Source: Cladocopium goreaui (taxonomy: Eukaryota; Sar; Dinophyceae; Suessiales; Symbiodiniaceae). From it: 64,000 nt of DNA. Under the pieces are notes generated by a model. The model was not told where the DNA came from. It searched no databases and saw only the letters and a list, made by a program, of their open reading frames with translations. Numbering within the stretch: position 1 is the stretch's first letter; each line of letters starts with the position of its first letter. The DNA lies in contig CAMXCT020001395.1 in NCBI GenBank assembly GCA_947184155.2, positions 80,772 through 144,771 on the forward strand, in the 5' to 3' direction. This document shows, piece by piece, positions 11,352 to 21,994 of this stretch. Made by a program: the position numbers and the translations under genes.

Positions 11352-11954
11352 TCACTTCTTTGACATGGACCTGTTCCACTTCTGCCGCAGGTTTTTTTTT
11401 CGCAAGCGACGGACTGGCACACTGTCAGGTAGTTCCTGGTGCTGCACACCGCCTCGTGAAGTTTTTGTGTTGCTTGTCTTTGACCGAACTGTGTCTTGTG
11501 AACCTCGACTTTTTCTTTTTGAGCCTGAAGATGGCCTAGCATATCGGAAAGATCCAACATTGATACCATGACGAAAAAAAATAGCACTGGAAATCGCCAA
11601 CGATACAAAACAAAAGCTTACTGAGCTAACCCCCCCTCCTTGTCCAAGGGCGCTGCTTTTTTGACCAGGACTTGCGAACATCTGACTGTCGCAGCCACTT
11701 GACAGAATCCAAATCTGGAAGAAGCCGATTGAACCAGAAGCAGCAAGCCAAAATGTTGTAGACTGTACATTCTTCTCTTTCAGCTTGCTCGCTTTACATG
11801 CAAATGTCCTTTGCTTATCCAGTTGACCTACAAATGTCCTTCTCTGGATGGAAGCCGGTTGAAAGAAAGCAAACCATCGATGCGCTGCAGAACGCACTAG
11901 CCAGCAGCTAGGAAAAAATCCTTCACATGAAAATCTGTTTGAATCTGTTTGCAT
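11352..11954 (-). other. Sequence upstream of the helicase; possible disordered N-terminus, otherwise nothing clear
   Basis: Minus-strand frames here are charged and low in hydrophobic content (for example KRKSRGSQDTVRSKTSN). They could be a disordered N-terminal extension of the helicase starting near 11570, joined by another frameshift near 11390. I see no conserved motif that would prove it. The part above 11600 looks non-coding. Confidence 0.3.
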
Positions 11955-12085
11955 CTATTTTGACCTTACACAAACTTGCAAGCAACCAGTTGCCATTGCC
12001 CAAGCGCATGTCAAAATATGCTGTAAACTGTACATTGCTCTCTTTCAACTTGCTCGCTTTCTGTGAAAGTGCCATTTGCTCGGAA
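11745..12085. repeat. Local duplicated block (about 65 bp, two copies)
   Basis: The stretch around 11749-11815 and the stretch around 12014-12080 share CTGTACATT, then CTCTTTCA(G/A)CTTGCTCGCTTT, then a TGCCATTTGC/TGTCCTTTGC block. Identity is imperfect, so the duplication is old. Confidence 0.7.
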
Positions 12086-12360
12086 CACATCGCATACGCG
12101 GAGAAGCTACACCAAACCAACAAATATGGTCACTGTCAACTCCAAACCTTGGATCCAACCAAAAAAAGGTGCCTAAGGATGCCAATCGATGACCTTACTG
12201 AACCTTAGACCGATGAATCTGCACCACGTGAATGCTTCTGCGCCCTGCTACGATTCAAACATCCAGCCCACGCTCCAATTGCGTCAAGCTATGCTGTACA
12301 TAGGTCGGGCCTCCGAAGTCTAATAAAGGCATTTGCATCTCTTCGGAGCACGACTTAACA
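12060..12360. repeat. Dispersed duplicate block, copy A (3' flank of the 12375-13447 gene)
   Basis: The block contains CATCCAGCCCACGCTCCAAT, TCAAGCTATGCTGTACATAG and GATGCAAATGC (minus strand), all shared with 15265-15610. It lies directly downstream of a minus-strand stop codon in both places, so it behaves like a duplicated 3' UTR. Confidence 0.8.
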
Positions 12361-12374
12361 TTTGTTTCCTTCCC

Positions 12375-13447
12375 TCAATCGGCTTCATCAGTTGCTGGAG
12401 CTGATGTCGACATCACTTCACGCACGCGGAGACCATCGCAGCTCACCTTGGAACACCGGTCAAAAGTCGGTAAAGCTGCCAACACGGCCTTCCGCTTCTG
12501 CTTCTCTGAACCGACGACCCCCAGCATCTGCGTCATGACATTCAATACCTTTGGCGCCGTGTCTCCCATCTTGTCCATCTGTGCCCCTTTCTTAACCCGA
12601 TAGCTCGCATCAGCATCAGCCTGACAGATCCCCGACATCACTCCATCCTTGCATAATCAAAGCTATTACAACTGCTCCCCTTTCCCTATGCCTATAGCAA
12701 CTTGCAGGTCCTTAGCAAACCAATGGAGTGGGTGGTTCATCAACAATTGAGTGTCGTGGGTTCCTCGAGGGCACTTGCTGATCTTGAAGGAAATTTAAAT
12801 GCAACTAACCTGGTGTGTGTGTGTGCATGCTAGCACCGTTTCTGGTTTGGTGTCTTGCTAAAAAAGGTTATTGGGATCGAGAATACATCGGGAGCATTGT
12901 ATGTGTTGTCTGAATACGATATCATCTCTAGAACTGGCTAGGGTATGTAGAGCATTGTAGACCAGGAAAGATCCAATGAATGTTGTGTATTTCCTTTGCG
13001 ATTCAAGCTCCGGGAAGCTTCCTGGCCTTGGCCAGGAAGAAAGTTTTGCACTTTGCACACAAAATCGAAGGTGCAGCAGCTAACATCAAGGAACTCGGTC
13101 TCAGCTGTTTTTTGTTTAATGTTTCACTTGCAAGAAATGATATGTTTACAGTGTTATAGTTATAGCCATCAGCTCCCCTTTCCCTGCCCCACCTTCTCCT
13201 TGTGCGCTTGCTCACTCAGTGGCACCGCCGCCGCAAACACAGCAGTCACTTTGCGGATTTCCGCCAAGAACGGTGTTAGACCAGATTGTTCTTTGAGAAC
13301 GACAAACATCTGATGCTTGCTGTTAGCTCTCACCTTCTTCACCGCAGATGTATCAACATGCTTCTCTAAGAGCCGACGTGCACCATCGTGATCCATCACA
13401 TGGCTCAAGCTATGCTCTGGTGCGAGCTTCACGACAACACTGGCCAT
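12375..13447 (-). CDS. Two-exon hypothetical protein, about 166 aa
   Basis: Proposed exons are 13447-13193 (255 nt) and 12620-12375 (246 nt with stop), joined across a 572-nt intron. The donor reads GAGAAG|GTGGGG and the acceptor CTGTCAG|GCT. Both exons are exact multiples of three and join in phase 0, which supports the model. The protein starts MASVVVKLAPEHSLSHV, contains RANSKHQMFVVLKEQSG and FLAEIRKVTAVFAAAVP, and continues after the junction as ADADASYRVKKGAQMDKM. It is moderately charged, without signal peptide or clear membrane segment. I do not recognise the family. A further upstream exon is possible, because the frame stays open back to about 13490 and an AG|G lies there. Confidence 0.5.
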
Positions 13448-13499
13448 GATCTGAGATCTACCGTATCCCGACACTTCTTCTACCTAGCAGCCGAAAGGA

Positions 13500-15260
13500 G
13501 TTCTGCGATGACACCTTCCACTCATATGACTGTGCTTGGGATCTTCAGCCATCTTGGGAATGAACCGCCCCTATCCAAAATTAGCAGACACCGCTTGAGG
13601 TATGCATTGCTCCGAGCCCAGCCTTACGGAACTGTAGGTAAATTTGCTCCAAGGACTAGTCACTTCTGATAATCAATACTTGCATGGATGGCCGTGAAAC
13701 TTCAAAAGTATTGAGTGGTCATTCCACCCCGACCAGTCCATGAAGAAAGTCAAGCTTCTGACATGATTGGGATTTAGACCATTACACTCATGAATTACTA
13801 CTACCTATTGGCCTCGCTAAGGACCTGCAATTTGCTATGGCTATGCATCAGCACCATACAAATACAAGAAAAGCAGCGACGAATCACACCGAAAACTTAC
13901 CATCTAACATGTTGGATTTTCTGGTAGATTGCCTCATCAACCAATGCATTGACATGACATGTTGTCATAGATACGTATATCATCATACTATGCATGCAGT
14001 AATATACTGTCTATGTATTATCTGTATTTCTATATACAATGTCAATATGTCGAATAGCATTGTAATGCACAATCTCTAATACATGTCATTTTTTTTGGAT
14101 CTTTACATCAAGCCAAGTTGTTGATTGGATATATTCCTGTGATGGGCCCCGTCATGGCATGGCCGGCCTTGCATCGCGGCCTCCGACAAAGGCGTGTTGC
14201 CTCGACCGTCTTGCACAAAGGTGGTCCAAGGTGACTTCTTATAATGGATTAGCCATCAGTTTTTCGGAGAATTGACAATTGAATCTAAAAATTTGGGGAT
14301 CTATATGTGCATCTAATGTGCATATCTAATGCTCCCAATGATACGTGCCTTAAGCACACTTACGACACACTTCAATTTGCCTCGTTATGTATATATATAT
14401 ATATTTATTTATGTATGTAATATAGAAAATTATATATATATATAATATAAATATATGATATAAATATGTCAGTCTTACAGCATCGTTTCCTTCCAAATGA
14501 TTTGCATTTTCATGAGGTCTTCCATGGAGGAATTTATCAACATAATGTTTGCATATCATAGGTATCTATACATTCATATAATATATCAAACATACAAGCC
14601 TTATCATTTATCAACTACAAAAATTGTTTTCATTGTCATATAATATGTATACAATACAAGTACAAGTGAGATCTATGAACCCTCCACCAAATCCCTCAGC
14701 AGCAGTCTCTATGGACCTCCATGAAAATGAAGGAGAGCTCTAAATAACAATTCTGATGAGTAACATGAACATCATGACTCAGAATCAAATGGATGTATGT
14801 AAATGTAAATGTATATACAAATGTATATATATATATATATATTTCTTTTTAATTCCGCTTCAATTCAACCACCGACTCGTCATCACTTCGTGATACTCCC
14901 TTGTATCTAGTTAAATACACCATCGTATATTTCCATGTTTCATGCTGGCTATCCTGATATCTAGCTAACTGGTTGAACGTTACCAACCGAGCTTTAGTTC
15001 ACCTCAGCTTGCAAGCGCCTCACTGGTCGTTGTCCGGGTCAGGCTTCGCCCTAGCGACAACGGCCGCTTTTGCCATGAATTCTTAACGGAAATGATAAAA
15101 CTACCAAACAAGCAAAACCACAGGTATATGCATGCAGGTTTCATCCTCTCAACACCTCTAGTTTTACTGGTTAAATGACCTGCCGCAACATGCGCACCAC
15201 ACCATTTTGACACTGTGCTTTCTGCGTTTCTCTGCCATGGTTATCACAACCCACTAATCC
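13500..15260. other. AT-rich intergenic DNA, no gene seen
   Basis: Six-frame reading shows only short frames with no motif. The stretch has AT dinucleotide runs (14390-14460 and 14823-14845) and otherwise unique AT-rich sequence. Confidence 0.6.
14386..14466. repeat. AT microsatellite
   Basis: Two close runs of TATATATA interrupted by TTTATTTATGTATG. They could form a cruciform, but nothing shows a function. Confidence 0.85.
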
Positions 15261-15264
15261 TGAC

Positions 15265-15610
15265 ACAAGCCGCGGACCACATCGCACACAACGTGCAGGA
15301 GAAGCCAGCACCAAATCAACAATCATGTTAACTCCAAACCTTGAGATCTAACCACAGATGCTGCCTCAAGATAACGCCATGAGCTTTAGATTGATGAATT
15401 GGCTTCTGCCTCACGCTGGAGTTCAAACATCCAGCCCACGCTCCAATTGCATCAAGCTATGCTGTACATAGGTCATGGCCTCCAAAGTCTAGGATGCAGT
15501 CATAGTAGGTATCAGGTATCACCATTTGGTAAATCCAATGTTGCAGCTATATGGAATTAAAGATGATATACGCATTTGCATCCATCCGGAGATCACCGCA
15601 TGTATGCAGT
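15265..15610. repeat. Dispersed duplicate block, copy B (3' flank of the 15629-16713 gene)
   Basis: Second copy of the block at 12060-12360. It shares the CATCCAGCCCACGCTCCAAT segment and the ATACGCATTTGCATC / TCCGGAGATCA end. It also sits immediately downstream of a minus-strand stop codon. Confidence 0.8.
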
Positions 15611-15628
15611 CAGCCGGCGGCTTCAGGC

Positions 15629-16713
15629 TCAGGGAAGTAGCCGGAAAGTGGTTGCATGAGCTGGAGCGACATCACTGGCAATGAGCAAGACATGGAAAGT
15701 CTCTGCCACAATGCTGCGGATCGCACCCATCAACTTTAAGTCGCTGTCATTGCTCAGATGCAACGGCCGGGTGGTCCGCACATACCCATCCGTAGTGTTC
15801 GTGCCTTCAATCTCCAGCTCATCCATGCACTCCTTCAAAGATTTCAAAGGGAATGTGTTTCCCGTCAATCGCAGAAACACGTCTGCCAATTGCGACTTGT
15901 GACAGCTGAGCGTCAGGTGCCCGCGGCTTGCGGGAGGCGCAGCAGTGCACAGGCTATGGTTCGGATTGCTGCCGCCCACATGAGGCAAAACTTGTCCAAG
16001 CTCGATCTCGGCAGGGGAGTACACGTGCAGGTCGATGTTGTGAAGGTTCGGAATGCGGAGCTGAAGCCAAGCCACAAAGTTGTGCAGCAATGTCAAGGCA
16101 GCAATTGGCCCAGAGGGTCCTCCACCAGTGTAGAGACTCTTGGCCCAGGTTGGTGCACTGCCAAAGGCCACATGAACTTGCATGAACTCCGCCTCGGATT
16201 CGCAAGAATGGAAGCAGAACGCCAAACCAAAGACAACAATCAAAAAAGAAGCAAGTGCAACCGAGGCACAAGCTTGATGATCTCGGATGGTGTCTCGGGA
16301 TCTTGGTTGTGCAAGATCTGCAAGTACGCAGCCAAGTTGTCCTTGAACTGGTACAAGCAACTTGGGTGCTGCTTAGTGCCTGGGTGCTCGAGAATCAACA
16401 CATAGGCACTCTCTTGAGGTTCGAAGTCAGGGTTCACCCGAGCCCCGTTGGCCGCATACTTCAAAATAGTCACCTCCAAAGCTCTGGGGCCCTCAGTCGG
16501 CTTCGCAACCTTGGGCTTGCTGCTACGACGCGGGGTCAGGCCTGCAAAAGGTGCAGCAATGCTAGCAATGGCAGGGCTTCCAGGTGGCGTGGGTGATGGA
16601 AGCGGAGAGGTCGGGGCAGCATCAGACGCCTCAGTAGCAGCAGCGCTAGCTTGAGGAGAATTAGCAGAACGCTTCTGCGGAGTAACAGGTTCAGCAGCTG
16701 CCCTCTTACGCAT
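15629..16713 (-). CDS. Two-exon hypothetical protein, about 335 aa
   Basis: Exon 1 is 16713-16270 (444 nt, 148 codons) and exon 2 is 16192-15629 (564 nt, 187 codons plus stop). They join in phase 0 across a 77-nt intron with donor CTT|GTGCCT and acceptor GAG|GCG. This model removes the frame change that unspliced reading would need. The N-terminus (MRKRAAAEPVTPQKRS) is Ala/Ser/Pro-rich and probably disordered to about residue 70. A folded-looking region follows (ALEVTILKYAANG, YVLILEHPGTKQHPS). Exon 2 encodes FMQVHVAFGSAPTWAKS, a hydrophobic stretch LTLLHNFVAWLQLRIPNL, then HLTLSCHKSQLADVFLRL. I do not recognise the family. If the frame change were an indel instead, the junction would encode a hydrophobic LLLFLIVVFGLAF segment. 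Confidence 0.55.
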
Positions 16714-16998
16714 GGCTGCAGTCGTCACTGACAATGAGCAGAAGAGAACACCGATGCTACAGCTTGGACCGCAACATGCCGCCGACTTATGAGCCCTGGT
16801 CCAACTAGATACCTGCTGTTTCAACTCAGAGTACCTCACCTTTCACTTTAGAGTGGTCACCCACTTGTTACTCAACCTGCCGTATTTCATATCATCAGGT
16901 CATCCATGACATAGAACTAAGCTAGCAGGAGTCTCTATGGCCCTGCATAAAACTGAAGAGGATTGTGTGAACATGTTTACAAAGGATAATTCAGAATC

Positions 16999-17002
16999 AA
17001 GT

Positions 17003-17035
<33 letters not shown>

Positions 17036-17110
17036 TAGTAGCAGTAGCAGTAGCAGTAGCAGTAGCAGTAGTAATTCGTGTTGTTGTTGTTGTTGTTGTT
17101 GCAGTTGAAG
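16999..17110. repeat. Trinucleotide microsatellites (GTA)n, (GTAGCA)n and (GTT)n
   Basis: Three successive perfect or near-perfect runs. Open frames across them encode homopolymers and are not genes. Confidence 0.95.
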
Positions 17111-17290
17111 TAGTGGTCGTAGTAGTCGTAATCGTCGTAGTAGTCATAATGCAAGTAGTAGTGGTCGTCGTCGTAGTCGTCGTGGTCGTAGGTTGAAGTA
17201 GTGGTCGTAGTAGTCGTAGTAGTCGTAATCGTCGTAGTAGTCATAATGCAAGTAGTAGTGGTCGTCGTCGTAGTCGTCGTGGTCGTAGGT
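17105..17290. repeat. CGT/GTA-rich tract, tandem duplication of about 90 bp
   Basis: The block GTCGTAATCGTCGTAGTAGT plus flanks occurs twice in direct orientation, ending both times in GTCGTCGTGGTCGTAGG. Confidence 0.9.
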
Positions 17291-17445
17291 TGTTGTGGTT
17301 GTTGTGGTTGTTGTGGTTGTTGTGGTTGTTGTGGTTGTTGTGGTTGTTGTGGTTGTGGTTGTTGTGGTTGTGGTTGTGGTTGTGGTGGTTGTTGTTGTTG
17401 TTGTTGTTGTTATCGTTGTTGTTGTGGTTGTGGTTGTGTGACTTC
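17287..17445. repeat. (GTTGTG)n / (GTT)n tract
   Basis: A run of TTGTGG/TTGTTG units. Frames on both strands give Cys/Gly or Thr homopolymers, typical of simple-sequence artefacts. Confidence 0.95.
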
Positions 17446-17714
17446 TAGTTGACTTACTGCAGTTAGTTAAGTTAGTTAACTGACACCTCAAAATGGGCTG
17501 CAAATCCCCAGTTTTTCAACATTTTACTTGCCAATATGCTTCGCGCCACAACTCATCAGAAAAACACAGTGTTTCCAACTTTCCTACCTTTTCGCGCACC
17601 CGCATCTTCTCTCTTATACCTTTCTCCCTATCTCCTCTTCTCGCTTCTGGCTTTCACCCTGTCTGAGCTTCTTCCTGGCTGTGCTTTTGCATCTGTCCAT
17701 ATTGTCAGCACCAA

Positions 17715-17785
17715 GGTGGGCCAACATAGCCCCAAGATGGACCAACATAGCCCCAGGATGGGGCAACATAGCCTTAAGATCCTGC
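17715..17785. repeat. Short head of the 21-bp minisatellite
   Basis: Three degenerate units of the GGCCAACATAGCCCCAAGAT type precede the palindromic module at 17812. Confidence 0.8.
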
Positions 17786-17811
17786 TCCCAGCTACCCATA
17801 TCACCTCAACA

Positions 17812-17945
17812 TGGGCCCCTGGCCGGCTGTCGCGCGTAAGCGCTTAAATCCGGCCAGGGGCCCCCTGGCCGTGTCCTTGCCGTACGGCAGTTCTCTCCTC
17901 TCCGTAGGAGAGAGGGGCCGCCGCCCCTGCCGCCGACCACCCGGT
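17812..17945. repeat. GC-rich palindrome module, left copy
   Basis: The module contains the motif GGCTGTCGCGCGTAAGCGCT, a 21-base perfect palindrome at 17851-17871 (ten-base arms CGGCCAGGGG around one base), CCGTACGG, and a CTCTCC...GGAGAG hairpin. Matching sequence in inverted orientation lies at 24000-24200, and part of it again at 23550-23590. Confidence 0.85.
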
Positions 17946-18034
17946 CCGGCCAAAAACCCCCACGTTTTACGGTGTTTTGTGCTCTTCCCACTTTTTCCAA
18001 TTTTTCGGATCTTGTGGTTTAAGATGGGTCAACA

Positions 18035-18480
18035 TGGGCCAAGATAGGCCTCAAGATGGGCCAACATAGGCCTCAAGATGGGCCAACATAGCCCCAAGAT
18101 GGGCCAAGATAGCCCCAAGATGGGCCAACATAGCTCCAAGATGGGCCAACCTAGCCCCAAGATGGGCCAACATTGCCCCAAGATGGGCCAACATAGCCCC
18201 AAGATGGGCCAACATAGCCCCAAGATCGGCCGCCGACCCTCAAAATATCCTGCGTTTTACAGTGTTTTTTTGCTGTTCCCATTTTTCGGATCTTTTGGCT
18301 CCACGCGGGTCAACATGGGCCAACATAGGCCTCAAGATCGGCCGACATAGGCCTCAAGATCGGCCCACATAGCCTTCAAGATAGGCCAACATAGCCCCAA
18401 GCTGGGTCAACATAGCTCCAAGCTGGGCCCACATTGCTCGCAAGATAGGTCAACATAGGCCAACAGATGGGTCAACATAG
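18035..18480. repeat. 21-bp minisatellite, left arm
   Basis: About eight near-perfect units of GATGGGCCAACATAGCCCCAA, then more diverged units past 18290. The same family runs in the opposite orientation at 23590-24010. Confidence 0.92.
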
Positions 18481-18659
18481 TTGGGCCCCCCCCGAAAAAC
18501 ACCAAAAATCCTTCAGGAGGGTGGGGGAGAGGTTTTTGGACGGAATCCGGGTCGCTCATAAGCGTCTCCAAGAGCAAAAGGCCCCCCCCCGTTTGGAGGG
18601 TACCTAAAATCGGAAGAAAGTGCCGTTTTGACGCCTTTTTCGGACGATTTTTCGCTTTT

Positions 18660-19225
18660 CGAAAGTCACAAAATGCTGTAAATTACAACATTTTTGCGTT
18701 TTACCGTCTTTTGCGGAAGCCATGCAAAAACGCAGAAAATGCTGTAAATACCAATACTTTTTGGACCCGAGATGCACAAAACACTGCAAATACCAGTGTT
18801 TTTGAAAGCCAAGTAAAAAAACACTGTAAAATACGGCATTTTTGGCGGGTTGATCGCAGAAAATGCTGGTATTTACAGGGTTTTTGCAATTTCAAGAAAA
18901 CGTGGAAGGCACGAAACACTGTAAATAGCGGTGTTTTGGCCACTTCTGGACGCCGAAACGCTGGTATTTACGCAGTTTTTTGCCCGTGGCGGCGCCAAAC
19001 CCCTGTAAATTACAGCATTTTCTTCCCTTTTTGAACCGATCTTTTGCGTTGATGAACGCAAAAAATGCTGGTATTTACGCGTTTTTCAAAAAATCGAAGA
19101 TCGTGACGTGAACGAAACCCTGTAAATAATAACAGTGTTTTAGCCACTTTCGGGGACTAAAACTGTGGTATTTACGCGGGTTCTTGCCATCTGACAGCGC
19201 AAAATGCTGTAAATTACAACACTTT
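18660..19225. repeat. Array of about 12 AT-rich hairpin motifs, copy 1
   Basis: A motif close to AAAATGCTGTAAATTACAGC followed by ATTTT recurs every 40-60 bp, in both orientations because it is itself an inverted repeat. Hits start near 18670, 18732, 18776, 18818, 18858, 18912, 18955, 18996, 19058, 19114, 19160 and 19199. One example, AAAACACTG plus seven bases plus CAGTGTTTT, gives a nine-pair stem. Sequence between motifs is not repeated. Confidence 0.85.
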
Positions 19226-19359
19226 GTGCGCTGTTTATGTTCAATTTTTTAACCTGCGATGCTTTCACCTGTTCTTTGCATTCTTCCACAAGAAACAATG
19301 TTGCAGATTGAAACTGGACGACAGCGTGACCCGAAAGAAAGCTGGATGGAGGAGTCGCA

Positions 19360-20840
19360 CAGAAGCTTTTACACATACAGGGGCTTTTACACAGAGAACT
19401 CTTTACACAAAGGAGCTTTTTACACACAGAAGGTTTTACACAGAGCAGTCTTTACTCTAAGGAGCTTTTGCACATAAACGTCTAGGAGCCTTTACACACA
19501 GAAGCTGTTACACAAAGAAGTCTTTACACAGAGGGCTTTTTACACACAGACGCGTTTGCACACAGAAGCTTTTACACAGAGAAGCCTTCACACAGAGGAG
19601 CTTTTACACACAAAAAAATTTACACACAGCAAGCTTTTACACACACAGGGGCTTTTACACAGAGAAGTCCTTACACAAAGGAGCTTTTTACACACAGAAG
19701 GTTTTACACAGAGAAGTCTTTACTCTAAGGAGCTTTTGCACACAAACGTCTAGGAGCTTTTTCACACAGAACTTTAAACACGAAGAAGGCCTGACAGAGA
19801 GAGTTTTTACACACAGACGCGTTTGCACTCAGAAGCTTTTACACAGAGAAGCCTTTACACAGAGGCGCTTTTACACACAAAAGCATTTGCACACAGCAAG
19901 CTTTTACACACACAGAAGCTTTTACACAGAGAAGCCTTTACACACAGGAGCTGTTTACACACAGAAGGTTTTACACAGAGAAGTCTTTACTCTAAGGAGC
20001 TTTTGCACACAAACGCCTGGGAGCCTTTACACACAGAAGCTGTTACACAAAGAAGTCTTTACACAGAGGGCTTTTTACACACAGACGCGTTTGCACACAG
20101 AAGCTTTTACACAGAGAAGCCTTTACACAGAGGAGCTTTTACACACAAAAGCATTTACACACACACAGGGGCTTTTACACAGAGAAGTCTTTACACAAAG
20201 GAGCTTTTTACACACAGAAGGTTTTACACAGAGAAGTCTTTACTCTAAGGAGCTTTTGCACACAAACGTCTAGGAGCTTTTTCACACAGAACTTTTTACA
20301 CGAAGAAGGCCTGACAGAGAGAGTTTTTACACACAGACGCGTTTGCACACAGAAGCTTTTACACAGAGAAGCCTTTACACAGAGGAGCTTCTACATACAA
20401 AAGCATTTACACATACAGGGGCTTTTACACAGAGAAGTCTTTACACAAAGGAGCTTTTTACACACAGAAGGTTTTACACGGAGAAGTCTTTACTCTAAGG
20501 AGCTTTTGCACACAAACGTCTAGGAGCCTTTACACACAGAAGCTGTTACACAAAGAAGTCTTTACACAGATATATAGCTTTCACACACAGACGCGTTTAC
20601 ACACAGAAGCTTTTACACAGAGAAGCCTTTACACTTTACACAGAGAGTTTTTACACACGGAAGCTTTTACACACAGTGAAATCTTTACACAGACGTTTTA
20701 CACAGAGAAGCTTTCACACACAGAAGCTTTTACACAAAGAAGTCTTTACACAAAGTGGTTTTTACATACAGAAACTGTTACACACAAAAGCTTTTGCACA
20801 GAGAAGTCTTTGCACAGAGGCGCCTTTACACGAAGTAACA
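19360..20840. repeat. 16-bp minisatellite, copy 1
   Basis: Units vary around TTTTACACACAGAAGC, with variants such as TTTTACACAGAGAAGC and CTTTACACAAAGGAGC. Longer periods are visible because GGAGCTTTTGCACACAAACG recurs every few hundred bases. The forward strand lacks stop codons in most units in all frames, giving long Thr/Leu/His/Gln-rich frames that I do not accept as genes. Confidence 0.92.
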
Positions 20841-21299
20841 AGTTGAAATTGGCAGCAGTTCTTCGGAAAAAACCCTTGCCATGAACTTTTTTCAAAAAAC
20901 ATAAGGAATATATTTCTGAAGCAGGTCCCCATCCAAAGCTTTCAAGCCCACACTGCGATGAAATGGAGGGTCGAGAAATCCGGCGGAGCCGACGAGGGGC
21001 GTCAGCCCTTAAAATTCGGCTCTGCCGGCTCCACACGAGTACGCTGACAAATGCGTCACGAGCGTCCCAGAGCGACTAGAGCTCTATGGTGAGGCGCCCC
21101 CCAAGCCGCCGACCCTCCGACGCCGGGCCCCGAAAAACACCATAAATCCTTCAGGAGGGTGGGGAAGAGCTTTTTGGACGGAATCCGGGTCGCTCATAAG
21201 CGTCTCCAAAAGCATAATCCCGCCCCCCCCCATTTGGAGGGTACCTAAAATCGGAAAAAAGTGCCGTTTTGACGCCTTTTTCGGACGATTTTTCGCTTT

Positions 21300-21870
21300 T
21301 CGAAAGTCACAAAATGCTGTAAATTACAACATTTTTGCGTTTTACCGTCTTTTGCGGGAGCCATGCAAAAACGCAGAAAATGCTGTAAATACCAATACTT
21401 TTTGGACCCGAGATGCACAAAACACTGCAAATACCAGTGTTTTTGAAAGCCAAGCAAAAAAACACTGTACATTACGGCATTTTTGGCGGGTTGATCGCAG
21501 AAAATGCTGGTATTTACAGTGTTTTTGCAATTTCAAGAAAACGTGGAAGGCACGAAACACTGTAAATAGCGGTGGTTTGGCCACTTCTGGACGCCGAAAC
21601 GCTGGTATTTACGCAGTTTTTTGCCCGTGGCGGCGCCAAACCCGTGTAAATTACAGCATTTTCTTCCCTTTTTGTACCGATTTTTTGCCTTGATGAACGG
21701 AAAAAACGCTGGTATTTACGCGTTTTTCAAAAAATCGCTGATCGTGACGTGAACGAAACCTTGTAAATAACAGTGTTTTAGCCACTTTCGGGGACTAAAA
21801 CTGTGGTATTTGCGCGGGTTCTTGCCATCTGACAGCGCAAAATGCTGTAAATTACAGCACTTGGTGCGCT
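21300..21870. repeat. Array of about 12 AT-rich hairpin motifs, copy 2
   Basis: The same motifs in the same order as 18660-19225, offset by about 2640 bp. Several differences between copies lie inside the arms, for example CAGTGTTTTTGC versus CAGGGTTTTTGC. Confidence 0.85.
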
Positions 21871-21994
21871 GTTTATGTTCAATTTTCTTAACCTGCGATG
21901 CTTTCACCTGTTCTTTGCATTCTTCCATAAGAAACAATGTTGCAGATTGAAACTGGACGACAGCGTGACCCGAAAGAAAGCTGGATGGAGGAGT

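Larger units (their letters stand above)
18490..21010. repeat. Long direct tandem duplication, copy 1 (about 2.5 kb)
   Basis: The copy begins near CCCGAAAAACACC and GGTCGCTCATAAGCGTCTCC, runs through a hairpin array and a 16-bp minisatellite, and ends at GGCGTCAGCCCTTAAA. Copy 2 (21128-23488) has the same parts in the same order. The offset is about 2640 bp at the left end and about 2480 bp at the right, the difference being minisatellite copy number. Confidence 0.9.

Noticed and set aside
16900..17503. Poly-Thr, poly-Cys and Tyr/Asp-rich frames
   Set aside because: Direct translations of trinucleotide microsatellites.
18035..18480. A CRISPR-like array
   Set aside because: Units are contiguous or have no unique spacers of constant size, and there are no cas genes; the sequence is eukaryotic.
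18660..19225. The hairpin array as a CRISPR array, since palindromes alternate with unique spacers
   Set aside because: Spacer length varies from about 15 to 40 bases, the motif is degenerate and flips orientation, and the context is eukaryotic.
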